The position numbers and the translations under genes were made by a program. A stretch of 64,000 nt of DNA from Leucaena leucocephala (Eukaryota; Streptophyta; Magnoliopsida; Fabales; Fabaceae). Shown here in pieces: positions 13,001-24,845 of this stretch. The first letter of the stretch is position 1. The number at the start of each line of letters is the position of its first letter. The DNA lies in contig CM073545.1 in NCBI GenBank assembly GCA_037074615.1, forward strand, positions 19,114,001 to 19,178,000. Direction: 5' to 3'. The notes beneath the pieces are model-generated. The model worked only from the letters and a program-made list of their open reading frames with translations. It made no database searches and was not told the origin of the DNA.

Positions 13001-14317
13001 CCTAAATCACAAACCAAAAATCAGATGCTGAGGCTGCAAAAGTAAGAAAATTGAAGCAACAAAAATTTCATATGAAGTTCATTCACAACTAAACTTTTGT
13101 TAAAACTTGTAACCAAAAAACTTCTGTTACAACGGCATACTTGAAGGTCCGTTTGCTTTCAGCATTTTCTGGTGGCTCTTCAATAATGTAGCGTAGTAAT
13201 TGCTCCACTTGAGCTCTATCCCTCAGGCTGAAATAAGAAAAATATAACCAATAAAATAACATATGCTGACTCATCTATATGGCTGTATATCCAGTTTCTC
13301 CTCCTATGTAATTATATATACACCCGATTATAATGAATATATCGGATTTGGGATGATATAAACAAGGAGCACGAGAAGAATCTCAAACATACAAGTTAAT
13401 GAGACGACTGTTTAAGGCCTTGCATTCTTGGATAATTTCTTCTTCATCCAGGAGTTCTTCCAAAGCGAAATTCTCTTTATCCAAAATTGCCTCGACCTGA
13501 AAAGCACCATAGGCAACAAAAAGAAAATTAATTAGCCATGTAGACATGGAGTCATGTGACACTTTGACCAATTAAATTTAAACCGTCTTTTTTAAATTAT
13601 AGGTTGCAATTCATAAAGTTTGCAAATATAAAATTTGACTCTATAGAGGATTATGACAATGGATATCAAGGTAATACAATATTCTCAAAGGAAGTTATTG
13701 TTCACTGTCTTTGACTTCTAGTCTGTAGAACCCAGATGTAAAACATTCGGAAGATTCATGTCTAACAATTTACTTGAATGCAGAACTCGAGGAGTTTTTA
13801 TTGCTCAATTGACCCCGTTAAAATTATATAACACGAAACCATCAATCAAAGTATATCAATGGCACATATGTTGAGAAGCAAATACTAAGATTCAAATAAC
13901 AGACTATTTTTAGAAAATTGCTAAAACGCATCCATAACTTCTAATTGAGATTTTCCAAGCATAGTTGGCAAGCAAAGGAAACAGTCGCGCCTATCAGTCT
14001 CTGTAAATTATGACTACAACACTCCAAAGCACGGAAACCCGCAGAAACAAAGGTTGATCTCGTTTAACGGGAACTGTAAAAACAAGGTTGGCGGAGTGGG
14101 AAAACAGGTAATTGTAAACATAACAATAGCCAGATAAATGACACTTGAGGGGGCAATCTGACCGATGCTTGAATTAAATGAGAGCAACGAGAATCAAACC
14201 GCAGTTCGAACTCAGTGTAAGCCACGGGGTGGCAGTAATTTAGCACCAAAAAGAAAAAGAAGCTAGAATAGAGCACAGACTTACGGGAGAGGAGGTAGAT
14301 GGGAGCTTCCAAAACAT
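7019..14317 (-). CDS. SAPS-domain PP6 (SIT4) phosphatase-associated regulatory subunit
   Basis: Regulatory subunit of PP6-type serine/threonine phosphatases; plant relatives (SAL family) partner the FyPP catalytic subunits in auxin-carrier and ABA signalling. I placed 19 exons from the ATG at 14317: 14285-14317, 13393-13496, 13141-13227, 12926-13001, 12748-12822, 12586-12639, 12326-12385, 12120-12236, 11471-11565, 11185-11393, 10435-10532, 10170-10273, 9882-10047, 9463-9585, 9187-9269, 8532-8673, 8334-8363, 7955-8025, 7019-7838. They sum to 849 codons (848 aa) with consistent phase. Family hallmarks in order are MFWKLPSTSSP, VEAILDKENFALEELLDEEE, QVEQLLRYIIEEPPENAESK, QLVDLIGITSIMEV and VRLVGADDHVYPNFIDVMQW. 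The acidic C-terminal tail is low-complexity and contains FQDDRIGD and GWVGWGEPSD. The gene appears intact. Confidence 0.95.
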
Positions 14318-17300
14318 GTCTGCAGAAAGAGTACGAAGAGAGAGGTGAATTCAGCAGAGCTCGGAACAGGACCTCCTCGGATCTATAAACCCTTGAAACA
14401 CCAAATCTAGGTCAAGTCGATGGAACATAGAACGGAAAGTTCGAGATGCAGAGGAGAGGAGGAAGACAAGGGAGGAACTAGGAGGTGTGAAGGCTGTAAA
14501 CCCTAATTTGGTGGACGAGAAGAAGTAAAAGATGCAACGCCGTGAAGATCGACGAAGGAGGAAATGATAGAGAGGGAGAGAGAGTTGAGTCTAAAAATCG
14601 TAGCAACAATTGTCAAATACAAATCGCTGAAGGGAGGAGGACTAAAGTACAAAAGATGTTCTCCGGAATTGCCACCTCAACGTCTCGGGCCACAAAAATA
14701 AAAAATGTAAGCAACGCTTAGGAGGGTATGATCATCCCTGTTTTCTATGGTTCCACGGTGTCCCCTTTCTCCTTCCTTGCATTCTACCATCCCATTTAAC
14801 ATCTCTTTCTTTTTCTTTTTATTATTATTATGAATAATTAGAATTACAAATACATATATTTCATAGGATTGAATCTACGTCCTATCGGTTGGCAAAAAAG
14901 AAAGGAAAAGGCATATATGTCCTATCTTGTACAAGAAAGATTTTCATGCTGTTATCGCGTCTTGTCATTGACATCTTTTTTTTATTATTATTTGATGCAA
15001 AAGATTTTTAAATTAAATTAGTAGAAAATATTTTTAAAAAAAAAAAGAAGTAGAATAATTTTTTTTTCCACCCAATTCACTGGAGTTTTATTTCGACTAT
15101 ATCTGGATCCGACTCGTGTCCGGCACCTAGCTATGGTAGGTGAGTCTCTTAACGAAAATTTTTTGTATACGTTAAGAGTCAAACTCGAAATCTCGTTTAA
15201 ATGATATCGAGTCACTTACTATTCAAATTAACTCCGGTAAGTAGAAATGTATATAATATCATCAACAACGAATGGAGGCGTTTGGTTGAACACTTGTGAA
15301 TTTTGGGCTCAGCTGGTTGCTTGGTTGAGAGGATTTTGCTCGAAATATCATTGGAGAATTAATTATTGCTTGCGGATAGAACTCCCCACAACTCAAACAT
15401 CCCCTAACGGAAATACTTGTTTGCTTTTTGTATTTCTTTTACAAATATATATTTTTATTAGAGATAATTATATTTAAGATATTATTATATACTAAATATA
15501 TGTATTTCTTTTAGTAAAAATTTAAATTATAATTTACTGCATTATGGGAAACTAATCTATTTTTCTATACTCAACTCCCATTGTTTCGCCACATTGCTTT
15601 TTGAATCAATTTAAGATTTACTTATATACAGTATATACATGATTTAATGATCCATTGCGATCTCTTCCCGGTGGAGAACGGGGTCTCCTCATGAGAGAGA
15701 CCAAATTATGCCTTGTGACTTTGCGAAGGGTAATTTTGGTTAAAAAAACCAATGCTTCATTAACTCAATTTTTTTTCCCTTTAAAAAATGACCACCATAA
15801 ACTATACTTCATGAGTCTTTAATATGTGATATAATTAGAGAGTTAATTTTAGTTATCTTTATTAATACTTTTTTAACAATAATCAAATAAAAAGAGAGAG
15901 AGAATTAAAAAAAATGATTAGAGTATTTTATAAAAAAATATAACATATTAATTAACTTAAATAACTTTTATAATCTAATTAAATTAGTTAAATATGTCAT
16001 ATATTAGGGATTGAAGAAATATCATTCAAAATGTGTTCTAAAATGTTTAAAATTGTAACTCAAAAAATATTATGTAAAATATTAAATCCATATCATTCAG
16101 AGTTCCATCCATTAACTAAGATATGTAGTGGTGAGAACGTGTGAGGAAAAATAAATGAAGAGAAGACAACTCTACAAAATTACTGAATTAAATTAAACAG
16201 AAGTTAGATATATATCTATCTACTCCCTCTATTACAATAATATCTTTTATCTTGTCCTAATTATAATAGTTAAATAGAGAGTTTAATCTATTCTTAATTA
16301 TAAGACCTTAATCTACTTTCTCTCTTAAAATTATAGTTTTTTTTCTAAAATATTCTTATGTGATTACATATATTAAGGAGATTTCTATCAAGAATAATTT
16401 AAAATGCATATAATTAAAAAGAATATTTTAAAAAAATTTAACACACTATCATCATAAATAACTAATTTCTTTAATCTATTTAAATAATTAAATAGATCTT
16501 ATATTAAAGATATAAAATAGTATTTAAGAAAGTAATAAATTAATTTGGAATTCTTGTTCTGGTAAAGACTGCTCGCTCATGTTTGTTGGACAGTTATATT
16601 TTGATGATTCAACTACAGATAGAGACATTGCCTTTTCAACCACCCAGAGAATCATTGAAGACACAAAGCTTCAATCTTTAAACAAATTATCTTGAATTCA
16701 AGTTGCAGTAACTCTCGCCCCAAGTGAAAACCTCCTCTTGAAGGCTGGATTATGCTCAATGCTTACGCTCATTAGACTAAACGGAGGAGAAGCTACCCGT
16801 GGAGGTTAGGATACTAACTCTCCGTTGCATACACTTCATTCGAGCAGAAGATTTGTCTCCTTCTTATATAAATGACCACTTAAAAGTCAAATCGTTTTTT
16901 CTTTGGGGGATAAAAATGAACTTTTTATGCTTACAAAATAAACTTAGTAAGTCGTAACCTAAACATCAAGGTGGTACGGTAGTTTTATTTCATCAACATT
17001 TGCGGGAAGCTCGACTAAGATTGTCAACAACAACAAAAACAACAAAACATTTTCCCATTAAATGAGGTCGGCTACATAGATCATACGACGCCATTGTGCT
17101 CTGTCAAAAACTAAATCCTTTTCGACTAAGATTGTCAAGTTGGTAAAAAAAAAACGGTTCAAGACGAGTAATCAATCTTAACACGCCTAGACAAGAAGCA
17201 TGGCCTACAGAGAAATGTATGTGACGGCTCATTTGCAGCGCTCAAAATCTGGCACTCACAATAAATCAGATCAAATCAGACGCAAACGTAACCCTATGCA

Positions 17301-17400
17301 GCTTATGAACAATACTTCGGAATTCATTTTAACCCCAAACTTCTCCCCTGTTTTTAACCCTTCATTCATATGTTCTAGGGGGAAACAGGACGTTCAATAT
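14318..17400. other. Intergenic region between SAPS and HD-ZIP III copy A
   Basis: It holds the SAPS leader and promoter (about 14318-14700) and AT-rich DNA. Near 15143-15174 there is a small inverted repeat (CTCTTAACG / CGTTAAGAG). A Stowaway-like end begins near 16220 (TACTCCCTCTATTACAATAA) without a matching partner end. A SINE fragment lies at 17028-17121. No gene seen. Confidence 0.6.
17028..17121 (-). mobile_element. Truncated Au-SINE/RTE-like retroposon with 17-base target-site duplication
   Basis: On the minus strand the segment contains ATGTAGCCGACCTCATTTAA and ends in a TTG-rich tail (GTTTTTGTTGTTG). This matches the 3' end I know from plant Au-type SINEs and RTE-like LINEs (GTAGCCGACCCCACTTAGTG followed by TTG repeats). 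It is flanked exactly by the direct repeat TCGACTAAGATTGTCAA at 17011-17027 and 17122-17138. It sits about 280 bases beyond the stop codon of HD-ZIP III copy A. Confidence 0.85.
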
Positions 17401-20400
17401 TCATACAAATGACCAATTTATAAAAGAGAATGCTAGGCAATGAACGCTGTTATCTTCAGCAAGAACTTTCCACGCGACAGCTTGTTCATACGAAACATGC
17501 CGTCCCATCATGGACATGCAAATTCCGGCAGGCAGATAAGCGAACCCCTGTTCCAAGCATAAGCAGAATAAAATAGAGATCAGACTACAAGGCAAAATGA
17601 CATGTTGAACAACCATGGAATCTCTCCATACGAATAAGCATTTCAACAGAAGGGAAAGCATTCAGTCCTGAAATCACCTCCTGCATCAACTTGGCGAATT
17701 CTGTACACAATGCCTCGCGTCCTGAGTCGTCAAATATTTTATCTAATGTGATATCTCGCAAAGCTACTAGAGTTGTTTCCAGCATGTCAAGCCCCACCTG
17801 GTTTACAAAGATGAACACAGGCACAGACTGCAATGCCAAGTAAAAACACAAACAATTGAGCAACTCGTTTTGATGCGCTCATACTACACACTAGTGAATT
17901 CCAATACAAAAACTTATTACAAACTTAAAGGATATATACCAAGCGATAAAAAACTAACTTACCCTCACTGAACAACACAAAATGACATCCTGATGATTCC
18001 ATAAATGTTTCAGCAACGAATCACCGACAAGAGCATCTGATCTCAATAATTCTACTCCCAGATAGAAACTGCACTAAAAGAGGAAAGAAATGGATATAGA
18101 GATAATGAGGGGAGAAAGAGGTTTTAGGCTTCAACGAGATAATACTACAACATGAAAATTTATTCAACAATCATGCAATACACACCATTATGCCAACCCC
18201 ACCTAGTGGGACAAGGCTTGTTGTATGCAATACACCATTATTCATTAAATTTTAGACTTCAGGAAATACGATTATCAGATAATATGCAGACTTGCCTATA
18301 ACTCCGGCATATCCAGTTAGCTAGAGTGACTGCTTCAGGAGAGCCAGGACTGAGTTTTGGTCCCACAGGCGGGATTATACCAGATGGAGATATAGCCAAG
18401 GCAATCCTCTGCACAGATGAAATCACAGAGCACAAATACTGCCGTGCCATAATTGCAATGTTCTCCTGCAAGCTGCTCTCAAAAGGAAACTGAAAGGCAA
18501 TAGTCAACACAGACCGGGTATTCTGGCAAGATGATGCATCTCCTGCAGCATGATTTCTTGCTGGGCCCCCTTCAAGACCGGATGTCAATTCTAGGGTCTG
18601 ATTTACAGATACTGCATCCTTCTTATTGCCCTGAAACATCACAACATTGTCACAGGGATCCAGATATAACCCCTAACAAAAACTCTCCCTAAATGACAAA
18701 ATAATGTGTTTAGTCAGCACCCTAGTATGATATCCACAAGCACATGTAATTTAATCTGTAAGCAACTGCAGGTGCCAAATACACAAACCATTATATCTTC
18801 AACAAAATGAAGAGAAAAATAGCACTATTATCTTGTGAATATTTTGTGATTAGATGAAGCATAACACAAACAGAACTCAACTGATTTTGAATCCAATGGG
18901 ATGATGCGGAAACCCGAGGGCAACAACGGAGCATCATCAGGGAACATTTCATCAATTGAAGCAAATACGAGCTCAGAACATACCCCAACAGCATTTTCAT
19001 CAATCCCACTACATATCTGCAAAACTAGCAACAGCAATAATAAATTAATAATACACTGCTCAGTTCCAGGGCAATTTTAGCACATCATACTATATGTACA
19101 AATCATTACACTACATGAAGCGGTCTATTGGTCAAAGGCATCATCCTTGAAAGAAAGAAGGATGCCAAAGACCTATGGGACACATAAGTCTGTAAAGACA
19201 CGAATAGAATTCCAAATAGAGCTCTAATATATACTAAATAGGATTTGGATCCTATGCGCTAGGCAAGTACATGCATAGTCCGTGTTTGGAGGGGGAATGG
19301 AAAGAGAAGTGGGTTTCAGACCCATTCTCACTCTGTCACTCTCTCCCAAACACAACGACACATTGATCCAGATGATCTCAATCCTACTTGGTCACATTGA
19401 TATAGAATGCTAGCATTGGCCCAGCCAGTTAATAAATTAAGGCATTGATATTGATGCATCGTTCAAGAAACAGAAACTTATTCCAAAAATGACATTACAT
19501 TTTATCTGATTTCACTCAAGTGTAAGGAACAGGAAATTTCAAATATTTAAACAAGAGTCATAGACAGCACCTGTAAGAGATGAATGTCCCTAGAAGCAAA
19601 ACCGTCTTCCTGAGCAAGAGGGAGGCCTTCAAGACGGGCAATTTCAAGCATCTGGAATGTAAACACGATTAGCAGGAACCAGAAAGTATTCTTTAAACAT
19701 GAAAACTTTTGAGATCTGCATTAGCCAAAAAGACAAACTGGCAACTGCAGTGCATAGCGGGAGCCATTTCCTACTGGCCCTGAAAAGACCAATAACTCAA
19801 GGAGGAAGACCCAAGCTACACTCAAATCCACCGAAATGGGTCAAGATGTCTACTCTTTGCATTTGAAGCAGGGAAAGGAATTAAAGTACCTCTTCATGTT
19901 CAATTGTATGGCCAAGAGGCATGATAATTTGACTTCCCGTGAATCTAGTTGACTTCATGCCGGGATAGGCAAAGAAGCCCGCTTTAAGAGATGCAGCAGT
20001 ATAGGCATCAACATTGAAATCGGCCCACTCAGAGCGGTGCTCCCTCAGAAACCGAACAAAAACTGCTGGAGGAACATTCTGCAAATACCAAGTAAAGATT
20101 GTAACATGTAACCATTAGTTAAAATTACTTTTATACAGCAAACAGATCTAAAAATCAGTTATCATGGGCCAGTTTAATGCTAAGCATTAGCTACCAATGC
20201 CTTCATAAAGCACATCCTTCTTAACTTTCATTTCATTAAGAACTGAATCCAAAAAGAAGACGAACAATCTACTACAGATAACCCCCCCACATGCGTTGGC
20301 CCAAACAAACACAACACCCATGCTATTCTTTTTTCAGGCTCACCTGGAGCAGCATGGAAGCTCTCGCGCAGAGAACTCCTCCAAGGAATGTTAGGGAACT

Positions 20401-23043
20401 TGCAGGATTAGAAGTGGACCTCAGATTCTTGGTTGAGTTGACTGCAATAATCACGTCCTCAGCACCATCGCAGTCCATTATGGACCAGCCATCATCATTA
20501 AATCCATTGACAGCGTCATTGAAGCCTCTGCAAGTATAATAGATCAGTTGAGATTAAACTGTGAGATACAAGGACCACTTAATGATGATAGATCATGGTC
20601 AATAAAATTTGAAAAAAGCAAATTTCATTTGCCTACCTGCTCAGCCTTTGGCTGAATGTTCGCAGAACAGCAGGCTGCCTACCTAAACCATAAACAACTT
20701 CGCCACTTGTTTCGTGAGCTACCTGCCTGACATAGCGTAGTGCCTATCACAACAACAATAAATTACTAGAAATTTCATTTGAAGTAAGCACAGCCACGGA
20801 AAACAGGCTTCAGCATGACAAAAAACAGGTCACATGCTGAACAGTGCAAGCAGAACAAAAAATGAGAGAATATTTCGGAATCAAAAACTTTGAAGCACTA
20901 ATGAATGCATCATCCTCTGCAGGGTTTAAAATCAATACAGCACATACTAAAATGTGAAATATCTACAGCAGAGAGCAGATGACTATTTGAGTAATGAAAC
21001 AAGTATCAGGTTCTATAGATTAAAAAAGGCTACTCACTGCAATTGTCATTTTTTGAACAACCACTTTCGATGATTCATAAAGTGGTCTCAGCACCTCAGG
21101 CACACTCCATGCCTAAACGAAAATCGTCATGAATTTATATATCTATATACATTATCTGAAAGAAAGCTGATATATGTACTTGTGAACAAGTCAAACCTCG
21201 AGATTTAAGTGATCTACAATGTGAATGATTGATCCTCCACCTTCACATGGTCGAATCTGGTAGCCACATGGGAGCATTTCAGCTCTAACAAACTGAGCAG
21301 CAGCTGCTGCGTTAGGGCCAGCACCTGAACCAGACAGTGATCTCTCACAAACCTTCAAATGTGGATTCGAGAAACATGGAGGTATAAATCTGGTAAACTA
21401 TCTATAAATAGGAGTATTAAAAAAAATGAAAAGATACAGCTTTAAATATTACTTATAAACATCCCTAAATAAAAGTTAGAAAGCAGGGGGAAAATGCTCA
21501 CCACAAGGCTTCCATCGTCCAAACTTGTAGTGTATCTCAGAGTCCAGAAATCCCGGGCAGGAGCCAACGTAGTTAGGGCATATGTCTGCAACAAATTTAA
21601 TTTTGAAATAGAAGATAAATGAGGCAGAAGCAGATATATTTAAATTTCACGATTAAATGCTGACCTGTGTGTACACGAGTTCAATTGTGCCACCATTTCC
21701 AGCAGGGAACTTTGTAAAAACTCTAGACTCCGACAGTCCCGAAACCAAGATGGACGATCTTTTAGGATCTCCACAATCTACCAATAATTTTGAGATAAGG
21801 TCAATTGAAAGTCATGAAGTTTACAGACGGTTAATAAGATATCGAGAAAACCAAATTTAACCTCCCGCTTGACTCGAGTGAACTTACCTTAGTAGGTTCT
21901 AAACTAACAAGACCACAAGCTCGAGCCGCCACTCCACTGCAACTTCGCGAAATGGCAAAGATGCCAATCGAATCCGGACCAGGCTAACAACAATAATATA
22001 AAGGAAAAAAATCTTAGGGGCAAAGAGCAAAACTCGTCTCCCAAAACACTCCGGCTCAATGATTTATTTACGAAAAATTATAAAGCAAGGAAAAATAAGA
22101 AACCTTCATCCCAGGCATCTGGACCCATTCAACAGCAGTTCCCGTAGCCTTTGAAAGGAACTCTGCCAAGGTCTCCTCTGCAATTGATATGAGTCTGCAA
22201 AGATAACCCAGAAAAAATCAGAAATATCACCATAAGAGAAAAGCGGATGGCCCATAGCTATAAACTGCGAAATTACCCAGCAGGGTTATTGGCATCTCTC
22301 AAGGAGTGTTGAGGTGTGGTGACCACCGAATCACAGCTTGCATCAGTAGTTGCTGCTGACGCCTGCAGGAAAACATTAAAGTAGGCAATAATTCGATCGA
22401 TCAAAATATCCCGTTCCGTCAAAAGCTATTATCAGCCAATGGAGACCCAATAAATCAATAATAATGACATCAATTTTCGCAGAATTTTTTTTATCTTAGT
22501 TTATCAATGTGCTTACACTATGCAATTGCTGCCTCATGAACCCATTTTCGCATACTAGTTGGGAGACCTGCTTTTGCAACCGCTCATTTTCCTCCATCAA
22601 CAACTTGTTCATCGCGGACAGTTTCCTGTTCACAGTTTGAAGCTGCCCTGACTCCTTTCTCTGCTTCTCTCTACACCTGAGTTGCCAATTACCGAACCAT
22701 CTTATCAAAAGTTCAAGAAGAAATTGCAGCGTAATTTCTAGTTATTGAACTTCAAGGCTTCGTTTCTTTTCTCGATGACAGAAATACAAGGCTTCGTATC
22801 AGCATTCCCTTACCTGCGATTTTGGAACCAAACTTTGATCTGCTTCGGTTCGATGTTGGCAAGAATAGGGCATTCTCGGATCAGTTGTTGCCTGCGCAAG
22901 GAGCTGGGCTTTGGGCACTCCGCGTAAACGCGTTCGAGCGTTTCAACCTGCTCCGCCGTATATCGCACATACTTGCCGGAATCAAGGTGCTTGCCAATGC
23001 TCCCGCTGCTGCTTTCTCTCTGGGGAGCCACAGCCATCGCCAT
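17401..23043 (-). CDS. REVOLUTA-like HD-ZIP III, tandem copy A, frameshifted in exon 6
   Basis: HD-ZIP III transcription factor gene controlling adaxial, vascular and meristem fate. I placed 18 exons: 22814-23043, 22517-22676, 22277-22362, 22104-22194, 21888-21983, 21665-21777, 21502-21585, 21197-21352, 21038-21112, 20637-20743, 20344-20527, 19890-20078, 19571-19651, 18882-19016, 18296-18630, 17963-18068, 17678-17827, 17401-17547. Homeodomain (about residues 20-82, ending IKVWFQNRR), leucine zipper, START and C-terminal MEKHLA segments are all present. Exon 6 is 113 bases against 114 in copy B: one base is missing after CRSLE, near a TTTTT run. Read as given, the protein shifts frame and stops early in exon 7 at about 262 residues. 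Every other exon keeps its frame, and the miR166 site is kept. A recent pseudogene, a truncated HD-Zip product or a homopolymer sequencing error are all possible. Confidence 0.9.
18192..18224 (+). mobile_element. Tiny SINE 3'-end remnant in an intron of copy A
   Basis: The 33 bases contain ACCCCACCTAGTGGGACAAG and then GCTTGTTGT, the 3' end of the same Au-SINE/RTE-like type as 17028-17121 but on the plus strand. Flanking direct repeats are ATGCAATACACACCATTAT (18173-18191) and ATGCAATACACCATTAT (18225-18241), differing by one AC step. The matching intron of copy B lacks it. Confidence 0.75.
19282..19353. repeat. Short foldback element in an intron, shared by both HD-ZIP III copies
   Basis: GTGTTTGG at the left pairs with CCAAACAC at the right, with inner pairing GAGAAGTGGGT against ACCCATTCTC. 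It would fold into a long hairpin. A diverged version lies in the equivalent intron of copy B (about 26830-26915), so it predates the duplication. Confidence 0.6.
21974..22114 (-). promoter_or_regulatory. miR166 target site of copy A, split by intron 4
   Basis: The end of exon 4 (CTGGGATGAAG) and the start of exon 5 (CCTGGTCCGG) join on splicing to give the classic miR165/166 site encoding MPGMKPGPDS in the START domain. The genomic DNA is interrupted by a 120-base intron (21984-22103), so only spliced mRNA can be targeted. Confidence 0.93.
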
Positions 23044-24845
23044 CTTTCCAAAACACCAAAATCTGAATCAATATGAGGGAGAAATTTCCGAGCCGCTTGC
23101 TCTATAGGGCGGGAAGACTAAAGAACACAGAAGCAGAGGAGAATGAAGAGTGTTAGAAGGGAACTCCAGATGATTCTTAGTTGGCAAAGTTCAAGCTGAA
23201 CAAGAGAATTAGACGCACAACACAGACGGGAAGTGCTTGTTTGACCTCCGTTATAAGTTGGTAATGAACAAATCCGCTCAGAAACTCCTCTGCTTTATGT
23301 AAGAATCTATCCAATAGGCAAATAGCTTTCGAGCATGAAATTCTCGTTTCACCAGCTACTGTTAGTCAGTCTTTCAACAAACCAACTGCGGCAGCTTGTT
23401 TCCCACAATACCAGATAACGTCTCAAGAAATGAGAGGAAACACACTTGCCAGATATGTACGAACCTCACAATCTTAGCGAAGCTCAATGAAGAAACAAAA
23501 TAGAAATAAATAAGCTACTTTGGTTGGCACGTTGAACCCAAGAGCTTTCCCTTTTCAACACGATTCCAGTGAAAAAATGGGGGGGGGGGGGAAGAGGAAA
23601 AACGGGAACAAAGCGAGAAGGAACGCAAAATCACAGAACACTAGGCATCTGAGCTTGAAGAAGAAGGAAAGAATGAGGTAGTACGGAGCACTTAGGACTC
23701 ACTCCCGGACCAAGGAAGAGAGGCATAAGGGGATATTAATAGAGACAAAGAAGAAGAGGGTGTGAAACCCTACTCATGAGGAAAATCAAAAGACAAATTT
23801 GCGGGAATCAGAGAGAGAAAGAGCAATACTGAGGACAGTGATGTATGAGGGAAGAGCAAAAAAACAAAGGGGAAGAATAAAGTGAGGGGACGGAAGGAAG
23901 AGGGAGGCGGAGGCACATATATCGAAAAACTAACCAGGGAGTTTTGTTTATTCAGTATTATTTTATTATTGTAGTCATAAAAAAATAGTATCTAATCTTA
24001 TAATTTTTAATATAAAAACTAATTATATATTTAAATATATTAAAAAAGCAACTAAATTAATTTATTATAATAATTAATATAAAAAATAGTTAAATAATTT
24101 AAATAAATTAAAAATATATAATATAATTTTTTAAAATAATAATTTATTTAATTTTATTAATCTATTAAAAAAATCAAATAACTCCTTATCCTTATATTAA
24201 AGAACGCTCCAGGGATACATTTACGTGGCTGTACTCGATATGGGTTTGAAAAGACATGTTAGGGACAAAGTGGTCTGAGGCTCTGGCCCTTCTGCCATCT
24301 CCCTCTCGGTCAAGTCACCAAAAGCTTGCTTTGTTCTGACAAAAATTTACTACAGTGATGAACATAAAATTTTAGTGAAGAATTGTTCTTTTTACTTTTC
24401 TTTTCTGTGAACTATTATTTTTTACCATCCGATTCTTTTCCGTGAACTACTACTTTTTACCATCCTCTTCCAGTGGCCATGCTTTATATCAAAGTAATTT
24501 TTTTTTATTACAAGATATCATAGTAAATTGTTATAAATATAACTTTATTAATAATTCAAGTTTTCTAAATAAAAATTCAAAACATGTTCAATTTTTCAAG
24601 GGTCATTTAAAATTGAAATTTTGTTTACACTTCACGTTGAATACTAGTATTTCATTTCATGCCGCATTATCCTGGAACTTTATATTAAATTTAGAAGACA
24701 ACGAGTAGGTGGAAAAAATACGATTTCTGTATATACATAACTACAACAGCCCTCCTTGCATTAGAACGAGTTTGAAAATTTTCTAACCAACAAAAAGAAC
24801 AAGACAAAAAATACACCTTAATATAGAAACAGGGCATTGAATATT
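23044..24845. other. Leader and promoter of copy A, then 3' flank of copy B
   Basis: From about 23044 to 24320 the sequence aligns with 30678-31745 upstream of copy B (shared CTTAGTTGGCAAAGTT, TCGAAAAACTAACCA, CATTTACGTGGCTGT), so leader and promoter were duplicated with the gene. A G13 run occurs at 23579-23591. About 250 AT-rich bases (near 23950-24200) are found only here. From 24320 to 24845 no gene is seen. Confidence 0.7.
23950..24200. other. AT-rich insertion present only upstream of copy A
   Basis: Copies A and B align on both sides (ACTAACCA to the left, CATTTACGTGG to the right), but A carries roughly 250 extra bases of nearly pure A/T. GGGAGTT at its left and AACTCCT at its right hint at inverted ends, as in a decayed MITE. 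Boundaries are approximate. Confidence 0.55.

Noticed and set aside
16220..16550. Second Stowaway MITE
   Set aside because: The left end is Stowaway-like but no inverted right end was found.
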